Shown: positions 26,496 to 33,042 of the stretch, in pieces
How the letters are laid out: each line of letters opens with the position of its first letter
How positions within the stretch are numbered: the first letter of the stretch is position 1
The notes under the pieces: generated by a model
What the model saw: only the letters and a program-made list of their open reading frames with translations
Told to the model about the DNA's origin: nothing
The model's database searches: none
DNA from: Acidovorax sp. NB1
GTDB taxonomy: Bacteria; Pseudomonadota; Gammaproteobacteria; Burkholderiales; Burkholderiaceae_C
Assembly: GCF_005405905.1 (NCBI RefSeq)
Contig: NZ_BJHU01000043.1
Span: 1 to 64,000, forward strand
Reading direction: 5' to 3'
DNA: 64,000 bases
Position numbers and translations under genes: made by a program

Positions 26496-27151
26496 ACCGA
26501 CTCCAGCCAGTAGCCCACGCCCCGCAGCGTGCCTACGCGCTCAGTGCCGATCTTGCGCCGCAGGTTGCTGATGTGCACCTGCAGCGCTGCCGTGTCCATC
26601 GGGTCGCCCAGGGGCTCCAGGCGCTGGGCCAGCGTGCGCTTGGGCACCACATCGCCACCGCCCTGGGCCAGCGCCAGCAGCAGTTGGAATTCGCGCGGCG
26701 TCAGCTCCAGCGGCTGCCCGCCCAGCTGGGCCTGGCACTTGCGGGGCCACACGCTCAGGGCCCCAAACTGCCACTGCTCGCCCGACTGCGCGGCCGTGCG
26801 CCGCAGCACCGCCCGCAGCCGCGCCAGCAGCTCGGGGATGTCAAAAGGCTTGACCAGGTAGTCGTCCGCCCCCGCGTCCAGCCCGCCCAGGCGGTCTTGC
26901 AGCGCGCTGCGTGCCGTGATCACCAGCACTGGTGCGGCTGCCTGGGCACGGCGCCAGCGGCGCAGCAGCTCCATGCCACTGCCATCGGGCAGGCCCAGGT
27001 CCAGCAGCACGGCGCTGCAGCCCGGATCGTCCAGCTGCAGGGGCGCATCGTGGGCGCGGCGCAGCCATTGCACGGTGAACCCGTCCTGCTGCAGCGCCCG
27101 CACCAGCGAAGCCCCCAGGTCCAGGTCGTCTTCGATCAGCAGGATGTGCAT
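26492..27151 (-). CDS. OmpR-family response regulator
   Basis: 219 residues: receiver domain with acidic pair EDD near residue 8, phospho-accepting Asp51 (LLDLGLPDGSG), Lys in DYLVKPF, then a winged-helix DNA-binding domain (LTPREFQLLLALAQ, HISNLRRKIGTERVGTLRGVGYWL). Pairs with the overlapping kinase. Upstream VOC gene ends 5 bp before its start, so the three may be one transcript. Confidence 0.93.
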   Translation of the reverse strand: MHILLIEDDLDLGASLVRALQQDGFTVQWLRRAHDAPLQLDDPGCSAVLLDLGLPDGSGMELLRRWRRAQAAAPVLVITARSALQDRLGGLDAGADDYLVKPFDIPELLARLRAVLRRTAAQSGEQWQFGALSVWPRKCQAQLGGQPLELTPREFQLLLALAQGGGDVVPKRTLAQRLEPLGDPMDTAALQVHISNLRRKIGTERVGTLRGVGYWLESV

Positions 27152-27156
27152 GGGGC

Positions 27157-27636
27157 TCAGCGCGCCGCGCCGGTTTCAACGCCCGCAAAGGCATCGGCGA
27201 TGAACTGCTCAAGGCCGGCTTGCTCCAGCAGCTCGATGGAGAAGTTTCCAAACCGCCGGGGCAGCCACAGGATCCGGTTGCCCCCCGGCGCACTCAACTG
27301 GTCGCGGGCCAGGGGCTTGCCGTTCTCGTCCTCGGGCTGCACACCACGGGCCACCAGCGCGTCATAGGCCGCCTCGATGTCGGGCGTGCTGTAGCAATGG
27401 CGGTAGATGGTGCCGTCCCCGTGGGTGTCCAGCAGCTCCTTGAGATTGCCCGCCAGCGGCTGCACCAGCATGAACCGCTCCACCCCCATGCGCGCGATCG
27501 CGTAGCGCACATGCAGCCCGTCGCGCTCCCACACCAATGTGCGGGAGATCTGCGCGTTCAGCACCGCCTGGTAGTAGGCGCAGGCCTCCTCCAGATTCAG
27601 GACCAGGACATCGACGTGGCTGAATGTGAGTTGCAT
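27157..27636 (-). CDS. VOC-family protein (glyoxalase/dioxygenase fold)
   Basis: 159 residues. N-terminal SHVDVLVLNLEEACAYYQ and central RMGVERFMLVQ and CYSTPDIEAAYDALVARGV fit vicinal-oxygen-chelate proteins. One metal ligand is His8; other ligands cannot be fixed by eye. Function unknown. First gene before the response regulator, with a 5 bp gap. Confidence 0.8.
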   Translation of the reverse strand: MQLTFSHVDVLVLNLEEACAYYQAVLNAQISRTLVWERDGLHVRYAIARMGVERFMLVQPLAGNLKELLDTHGDGTIYRHCYSTPDIEAAYDALVARGVQPEDENGKPLARDQLSAPGGNRILWLPRRFGNFSIELLEQAGLEQFIADAFAGVETGAAR

Positions 27637-27765
27637 GGAGGAGGGCGGGGGCGGCGAGGGGGGCGGATTTTCTCATGGACCCGTTGTGGGCTTTGGGAGT
27701 CGCGGCACGCTGCTGCGCGCGGAGTGGGTGCGCGGAAATGCCTGTCGGCGGGTTGGTTGATGTAG

Positions 27766-27885
27766 TTATTGGTGCAGTACAGCCGCTTGGACGTGGATAT
27801 TCGTGCGGTTCATGCGCAGCGGCACCGGACGTCGTTTCGGTTTAAGACGGTTTTTGATTTTTTGGTAGCGGCTTTGCAGGAGTGA
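27766..27885 (+). pseudogene. C-terminal remnant of a LysR regulator
   Basis: About 38 codons in frame up to TGA at 27883 read LDVDIRAVHAQRHRTSFRFKTVFDFL, which lines up with the C-terminus of LysR effector domains (compare AADIYAVYPQRHQFSTRVQAFVGFL at 22.3 kb). An in-frame TAG at 27763 and no upstream homology show it is truncated. It marks an old breakpoint next to the AT-rich island. The rest of 27637-27939 shows nothing else. Confidence 0.6.
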
Positions 27886-27939
27886 GGGGGCTCTGAGTCA
27901 ACGCCCAAGTTAGGCTGCAGATAGATGCGCAACCTGGTG

Positions 27940-28644
27940 TTATTCCTCGGCGTCATCAGGATTTTCCTTGAACTCTGTCGGTGGGATGTATCTGAAATAA
28001 AGCACGTCTGCAGGAGAGCCGTCTTCCTTTTTTAAAGTGCTGGAATAGTGGATTGTGGCAATTTCGTTTTGAACGTAATTGTCGGGTAGTTTGACCCCTA
28101 CTGACTGCATGATGGCTTCTAACATGCCTCTAGGTGTTTGGTTCCAGATCTGATATGCCTGCTCAATTTTTCGACCTTTAAAAATTGCATCATCAGGTAT
28201 TCCTTGTATCTCTCTGAATGCATGTAGCGCCTTATCGCTAAAATAATAAAGATGCTCATCAAATAGATTGCGCCTGCTGGAGTCAATCACTAGCGCGCCT
28301 AAGTAGCCTGTGAATAAATCAATTTTTTCGCCGCCTTGAGCGTCCATAGGTTGGTTGAGGTCAGGCCGCCCGTTGAAGCCGGCGTGCGGATCTTTGTGGC
28401 ATACGCGGCAAAGCGTAATTCCGTTACCAGTCTGGTATCGGAGATATTTCCAAAAGCTTTTGCGAATTATGTGATGGGCAGAAAGGCCATTCTTGGAGTT
28501 GCAAATAACGCAGCGGTGTCCATCTCGCTCTCGAATGAACTTACTCCACAAGCTTAAGCAGTATGTGTTGCTTCTGTTTCCGTCAACTGCTTTTACCAAT
28601 CCATCATAAATATGGGAGAGGTCGGTTTTGAGGTTCTCGTTCAT
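27940..28644 (-). CDS. Orphan HNH endonuclease
   Basis: 234 residues. HNH nuclease core at residues ~40-90: zinc Cys45-Cys48 (CVIC), catalytic His in SAHHII (57-58), Asn74 in GNGITL, zinc Cys79-Cys82, and His83/His87 (CHKDPH). The C-terminal 140 residues match no family I recognise. Strikingly AT-rich, with Ile, Asn and Lys codons unlike every neighbour, so recently acquired. No methylase, integrase or toxin partner is adjacent. Could be a solitary restriction-type or phage-derived nuclease; role inferred only. Gap 28645-28908 holds no gene I can support. Confidence 0.85.
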   Translation of the reverse strand: MNENLKTDLSHIYDGLVKAVDGNRSNTYCLSLWSKFIRERDGHRCVICNSKNGLSAHHIIRKSFWKYLRYQTGNGITLCRVCHKDPHAGFNGRPDLNQPMDAQGGEKIDLFTGYLGALVIDSSRRNLFDEHLYYFSDKALHAFREIQGIPDDAIFKGRKIEQAYQIWNQTPRGMLEAIMQSVGVKLPDNYVQNEIATIHYSSTLKKEDGSPADVLYFRYIPPTEFKENPDDAEE

Positions 28645-28908
28645 AAAAGCCTAACGTAATTTAGACCGCGAAACCTGCGGGATAAACTGGATCGTGCGAG
28701 ATTTTCTGGCCACTGACTCCTCCTGAGCGTGGCTTGCAGCCTGGGTTTGCAGTCGCTGCGCTGTGAGAGCACTCAGATATAAAAAATATAAGAAACCCGG
28801 CAGACTTGCAACGGGCGGACTATAGCCCGCGAGCAGGCGAAACTTGGGTACCAGATGGGCAACCCAAGGACACCGGCCTGCTGCAGCAACGCGCCCCGCG
28901 CAGCTCCC

Positions 28909-29430
28909 TCACACCCTCTTGCAAAAAAACGTCGTCCCGCACAACGCCCCATCCGGCATCAGCGCGTAGTCCGGCACCACGCCCACGCGCTGCCAGCCTG
29001 CGCGTTCATACAGCCGCTCGGCGTCGCCGCCGGTGACGGTGTCGAGCACCAGCACGGTTTTGCGCTCCTCACGCGCGGCGTCGTCCACGGCGGCCATGAG
29101 CTGTTGGGCGATGCCCTGGCGGCGGGCGCGGCGGTGGACCAGCATCTTGGCGACGTCGGCGCGGTGGGGCTGGTTGTCGGGCATGGCGGTGACGAGCTGC
29201 ACGGTGCCCACGATGGTGCCGTTGGCGTCTTCGGCCACCAGCAGCACGCGCTCGTTGCGCGCTACGCCGTCGGCCACGCCGCGCCAGAAGGCCAGGGCCT
29301 TGTCGCGGGGCAGGGGCGCCATGAAGCTGACCGAGGCGCCGCCGTGCACACAGTCGATCAGCACATCGGCCAGCGCGCCTACGCTGGCGGCGGCTTCGTT
29401 GGGCCCCAGGCGGCGGATGGTGGTGGTCAT
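28909..29430 (-). CDS. GNAT-family N-acetyltransferase
   Basis: 173 residues from ATG 29430, overlapping the XRE-cupin stop by four bases, so translationally coupled. GNAT marks: VAKMLVHRRARRQGIAQQLMAAVDDAA and GDAERLYERAGWQRVGVVPDYAL, ending CGTTFFCKRV. Substrate unknown; coupling to an XRE-cupin regulator is a common layout for small-molecule detoxifying acetyltransferases. Confidence 0.88.
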   Translation of the reverse strand: MTTTIRRLGPNEAAASVGALADVLIDCVHGGASVSFMAPLPRDKALAFWRGVADGVARNERVLLVAEDANGTIVGTVQLVTAMPDNQPHRADVAKMLVHRRARRQGIAQQLMAAVDDAAREERKTVLVLDTVTGGDAERLYERAGWQRVGVVPDYALMPDGALCGTTFFCKRV

Positions 29431-30098
29431 GGTTGTCTCCGGGCGGTTGGGGTGGTGGCAGTGGGGGCAACTGCGCGCGCAGGGGCCGGGCTGCGCGGGG
29501 TGAACCCTGCAAAGGGCGCGATCGTGGCCAGCGCGACCAGGTAGCGCGCGGGCACGGTGCCGGGGTTGTGGAACACGATGGGCTGGTTGAGCTGCATGGC
29601 AAGGCAGTCGCCCGCAGCCAGCGGCCAGAGGGTGTCGCCCACGGTCAGCTCCATGTGGCCTTCCAGCAGCCAGACCTGCTGGTGGATGTCGGCGCCGGGC
29701 ACGGCCGAGTCCAGGGCCACGCGCTGGCCGGGGGGGAAGACGACTTCCACCAGCTGCAGCGGCGAAGGCGCAGGGGGCGAGAGGCGGCGGCGCACGTAGC
29801 CCGAGGCGGGGTCTTGCCACCGGGGCTGGTCGGCGGCGCTGATGTGGGGGGAGGGGGCTGCGGCACTTTCATTGCCTTCACCGCCATCAGCGCTGTCGTC
29901 AAAAAACGAGGCCAGCGCTACGCCCAGGCCGATGGCGAGCTTGTCGAGTACGGCCGCCGTGGGGCTGCTTTCGCCGCGCTCGATGAGCGAGATGTTGGAA
30001 CGGCTCACGCCGCTGCGTTCGGCCAGGGCGTCGAGCGAGTAGCCCCGGGCGCTGCGCAGTTCGCGCAGCCGCTGGGCGATGTGGTGGTGGATGTCCAT
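29427..30098 (-). CDS. XRE-cupin transcriptional regulator
   Basis: 223 residues. N-terminal XRE helix-turn-helix (residues 1-65: RLRELRSARGYSLDALAERSGVSRSNISLIERGESSPT), Ala/Ser linker, and cupin domain (residues ~110-200: VEVVFPPGQRVALDS, IHQQVWLLEGHMELTVGDTLWPLAAGDCLAM). Likely regulates itself and the coupled acetyltransferase through the direct repeats upstream. Confidence 0.9.
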   Translation of the reverse strand: MDIHHHIAQRLRELRSARGYSLDALAERSGVSRSNISLIERGESSPTAAVLDKLAIGLGVALASFFDDSADGGEGNESAAAPSPHISAADQPRWQDPASGYVRRRLSPPAPSPLQLVEVVFPPGQRVALDSAVPGADIHQQVWLLEGHMELTVGDTLWPLAAGDCLAMQLNQPIVFHNPGTVPARYLVALATIAPFAGFTPRSPAPARAVAPTATTPTARRQP

Positions 30099-30111
30099 GG
30101 CGGCAGTTTAT

Positions 30112-30140
30112 TGGAAATTAAATCCACAAAACTGGAAATT
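30112..30140. promoter_or_regulatory. Direct repeat TGGAAATT, 21-bp period
   Basis: TGGAAATT at 30112-30119 and 30133-30140. The 21 bp spacing is two helical turns, and the pair lies 14-42 bp upstream of the XRE-cupin start. Candidate operator for that regulator. The 310 bp gap to the next gene otherwise holds one dispersed repeat and promoter sequence. Confidence 0.5.
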
Positions 30141-30210
30141 GCCGAAATCCACCAGAGCGCTTTGGCGAGATACGGCGCGCCGTTATGCGCTACGTTGTGG
30201 GTGTTTACTA

Positions 30211-30266
30211 TATTTTTGATAGCTGGTTGGGCAATACAGTCGCGCGGTAAGGCCCATTTTTGCTTG
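30211..30266. repeat. Dispersed TAGCT-type repeat, copy 5
   Basis: TTTTTGATAGCTGG, then ACAGTCGCGCGGTAAGGCCC and ATTTTTGCTTG. The second half is nearly the same as in the copy at 41761 (ATCGCGCGGTAAAGGCTATTTTGG). Confidence 0.7.
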
Positions 30267-30408
30267 TAACCCACAGGGTGTGCCCGCTGGCGCGGGCCCT
30301 GGGCGATGCTGATACTGTGTGTACTTTGCATTTTTCTTCACCCACCCGCCGATCCCTTCGGGCTGCCCGATATGGCGGATCGCACCAGAACACCGGAGAC
30401 AACCCCCC

Positions 30409-31497
30409 ATGACCCTGCCGCTTCACCCCCTGGACGCCGACCTGTTTGCCCGCGCCTTGCCGCTGCTCGACGACGAGTGGCTGACCCGCGACCCCGAACT
30501 GGCACCCGTGCTGCCCACCGTGCTGGCGCGCAATGTGGGGCAGGACTGGCACAAGGCGGGCACGTTTCGCCACCACCTGGTGGGCGTGACGCGCACGCTG
30601 ACGGTGTGGCAGCAGCCGCGCGATGTGCGCCTGCTGGGCCTGCTGCACAGCGTGTATGGCAATGCGTTTGTGGACCTGGTGAAGTTCGACCCCGCCAAGG
30701 AGCGCGCCCGGGTGCGCGAGATCGCGGGCGAGTCGGCCGAGCACCTGGTCTACCTGTTCTGCACCCAGTCGCGCACGCAGTTTGTGCAGAAGGTGCTGGC
30801 CCACGCGCTGGAGGCCGACGGCAGCTTGGTGCTGCAAAAGGATGGGCAGGACCACGTGCTCACCCCCTACGAGGTGGCGGCCTTCATCATCGTGAGCATG
30901 GCCGACACCATCGAGCAGTGGTTCAGCTGGCAAGACGACATCTTCTCGCGCTTCCCCGAGGTGCAGCACCGTAGCCAGAAGGCGCACTGGGCCGCGTCGC
31001 TCTGGCCCGGGCCCATGCGGCCGTCGGGGCGCATGGTGCACCAGATCAATGGCCTGGCCAAGGCGCTGCAGCACCCTGGGCTGAAGGATGTGCTGCCCAT
31101 GCCGCCCGTGTTTGCGCACTGCTCGCAGTACCTGTCTGCGGCCGACGAGGCGGCAGCCACGTCGCTGTATTGGTCCGTCATCCAGCAAGACCAGCCGCTG
31201 GTGGACCTGGACGTGGCCACTGGCGTGCTGGAAAGCGCCGTGCGCCACAACCCCTGGGTGGGCGAGCCACAGATGGTGCTGGCGCAGCTGTATCTGTCGG
31301 CCGGCCGCAAGGACGATGCCAAGGCCGCCGCCGAGAGCGCGCTGCACCTGTTCTGCGCCTGGGGCAATGCGTGGGACAAGCGCGTGCAGTGGGACGCCTG
31401 GGTGGCCTGGACGCGCATCCTGCTGCAGGGCGCGACAGTGGAGGGCACCTGGCCCGAGCGGCTGGACAAGCTGAACAATGTGGCGTTAAGAGGGTGA
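30409..31497 (+). CDS. DUF6817-like/HD-like domain protein
   Basis: 362 residues from ATG 30409, with GGAGACAA ten bases upstream. The N-terminal part (residues ~45-150) has FRHHLVGVTRTLTVWQQP and LGLLHSVYGNA, an HD-domain-like metal pattern (paired His, then LLHSVYG) found in the DUF6817 group; activity is unknown. The C-terminal ~130 residues are helical with TPR-like character (VGEPQMVLAQLYLSAGRKDDAKAAAESALH). No signal peptide. Monocistronic; followed by strong GC hairpins. Function not recognised. Confidence 0.75.
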   Translation: MTLPLHPLDADLFARALPLLDDEWLTRDPELAPVLPTVLARNVGQDWHKAGTFRHHLVGVTRTLTVWQQPRDVRLLGLLHSVYGNAFVDLVKFDPAKERARVREIAGESAEHLVYLFCTQSRTQFVQKVLAHALEADGSLVLQKDGQDHVLTPYEVAAFIIVSMADTIEQWFSWQDDIFSRFPEVQHRSQKAHWAASLWPGPMRPSGRMVHQINGLAKALQHPGLKDVLPMPPVFAHCSQYLSAADEAAATSLYWSVIQQDQPLVDLDVATGVLESAVRHNPWVGEPQMVLAQLYLSAGRKDDAKAAAESALHLFCAWGNAWDKRVQWDAWVAWTRILLQGATVEGTWPERLDKLNNVALRG

Positions 31498-31499
31498 CC

Positions 31500-31612
31500 C
31501 CCTGAGGCGCTGCGCGCCTTCCCCCAAAGGGGGACGCCACCAGCGCACGCAAGCGAAGCGCCGCATGCGCGGCTTGGCGGCCCTTGCGCGGTGGCCGCTG
31601 AAGGGGCGCACG
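31500..31612. repeat. GC hairpin repeat block after DUF6817 gene
   Basis: Contains GGCGC-TGC-GCGCC and CCCCC-AAA-GGGGG hairpins followed by GC-rich palindromic sequence. Similar CCCCTGAGGCGC-type blocks are common behind Comamonadaceae genes; likely transcript end. Confidence 0.5.
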
Positions 31613-31739
31613 CCTTTTCAAAGCGCAGGGTGCATGTTTTTATATGCAATTAGGTTGTAATGAAATGAAAACTTAGTTGTTCCAGTTTTATCGGGGAAAC
31701 CCTAGGATGCAAGCCATCTCTTTACGAAAGGTTTTCCCT

Positions 31740-32543
31740 GTGAACAACAACAAGCGCCTTCTCCTGCAATCCGCCCTGGCCCTGGCTGCCGCTGCTGCTT
31801 TCTCGTCGGGCGCCATGGCCCAGGACAAGCCCATCAAGGTGGGCGTGACCGGCGGCCCCCACGCGCAGATTTTTGAGCAGGTGAAAAAGGTCGCCGAGAA
31901 GGACGGCCTGAAGATCCAGATTGTCGAGTTCAGCGACTACGTGCAGCCCAACGCCGCGCTGTCGGCGGGCGACCTGGACGCCAACAGCTACCAGCACAAG
32001 CCTTACCTCGATGCGCAAGTGGCCGACCGTGGCTACAAGCTGGTGTCGGTGGGCTACACCGTCAACTTCCCCATCGGCCTGTATTCCAAGAAGGTCAAGA
32101 AGCTGGAAGACCTGAAGGAAGGCGCCAAGTTCGGCATCCCCAACGACCCCACCAACGGCGGCCGCGTGCTGCTGGTGCTGCAGGACAAGGGCCTGATCAA
32201 GCTGCGTGACGGCGCGGGCCTCAAGGCCACGCCGCTGGACGTGGTGAGCAACCCCAAGAAGCTCAAGTTTGTCGAACTGGACGCCGCCCAGCTGCCCCGT
32301 TCGCTGGACGATCTGGACGCCTCGGCCATCAACACCAACTTTGCGCTGTCGGCGGGCCTGAACCCCGGCAAGGATGCGATTGCCCAAGAAAATGCCAAGA
32401 GCCCCTACGTCAACCTGATCGCCGTGCGTGAAGCCGACAAGGACAAGCCCTGGGTGGCCAAGCTGGTGAAGGCCTACCACTCCGAAGAAATCAAGAAGTT
32501 CATCCAGACCGAGTTCAAGGGCTCGGTGCTGCCGGGGTTCTGA
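31740..32543 (+). CDS. metQ: Methionine ABC transporter binding protein MetQ
   Basis: 267 residues from GTG 31740, preceded by GAAAGG at 7 bp; an ATG at 31707 would add 11 residues. Signal peptide LLQSALALAAAAAFSSGAMAQ without a lipobox Cys, so a soluble periplasmic protein rather than the lipoprotein form of E. coli. NlpA/MetQ family: PIKVGVTGGPHAQIFEQVKKVAEKDGL, EFSDYVQPNAALSAGDLDANSYQHKPYLD, NDPTNGGRVLLVLQ. Delivers methionine to MetNI, whose genes lie 14 kb upstream. A dispersed repeat and REPIN pair follow. Confidence 0.93.
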   Translation: MNNNKRLLLQSALALAAAAAFSSGAMAQDKPIKVGVTGGPHAQIFEQVKKVAEKDGLKIQIVEFSDYVQPNAALSAGDLDANSYQHKPYLDAQVADRGYKLVSVGYTVNFPIGLYSKKVKKLEDLKEGAKFGIPNDPTNGGRVLLVLQDKGLIKLRDGAGLKATPLDVVSNPKKLKFVELDAAQLPRSLDDLDASAINTNFALSAGLNPGKDAIAQENAKSPYVNLIAVREADKDKPWVAKLVKAYHSEEIKKFIQTEFKGSVLPGF

Positions 32544-32605
32544 GGCTGAGGGTCTGAGCGCTCTGCAAGGGAGAGCGGGCTTGGGGCAATGGTTTTGCCT
32601 GTGCG

Positions 32606-32784
32606 CCCCCTCTCCCCAACCCTCTCCCGCGAGGGGAGAGGGGGCGTGGGCCGGGGTAGATCGACCGACCTGCCCTGTGGGTGATGGATGCTTGCCATGG
32701 CATGCCGTGCCGTGCCTTGTAATGGCCGCGCGATTTCCCTTCACCCCCTCTCCCCTCGCGGGAGAGGGTCGGGGAGAGGGGGGG
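32606..32784. repeat. REPIN-like pair of inverted CCCTCTCCCC repeats
   Basis: Copies at 32606-32644 and, inverted, 32744-32784, nearly the same as the pair at 18089-18201. Spacer about 100 bp. Fills much of the 500 bp between metQ and the EAL gene; no gene seen there. Confidence 0.85.
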
Positions 32785-32879
32785 GACTTCTCGCCATCGC
32801 CGCACCTGTATGCCCCGCGCTCCAACCCGCCACAGGATGGGCCGTTCGGGTACCGCGTACAGCACACGAAAATATGGAT

Positions 32880-32940
32880 TAAAAAAGGCCCTTGCGCCTG
32901 TCCAGTATGCGCTGATAGCTATCAAATTTGTAGCTTTTGA
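32880..32940. repeat. Dispersed TAGCTAT-type repeat, copy 6 (reverse)
   Basis: AAAAAAGGCCCTTGCGCCTG then GCGCTGATAGCTATCAAA and TTGTAGCTTTTGAG. Opposite orientation to copies 4 and 7. Confidence 0.8.
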
Positions 32941-33042
32941 GCCGCCGCAGTACCCCAGTGCTTCTCTGGGAGAACTGCGCGGCTGCGCTTGCCTCCACAA
33001 TGGAAGGGTAACGCCCGGTAACACCCGCCCCCTTCCTCACCC

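Noticed and set aside
28645..28908. Small RNA or tRNA in the gap after the HNH gene
   Set aside because: No cloverleaf or strong hairpin recognised by eye.
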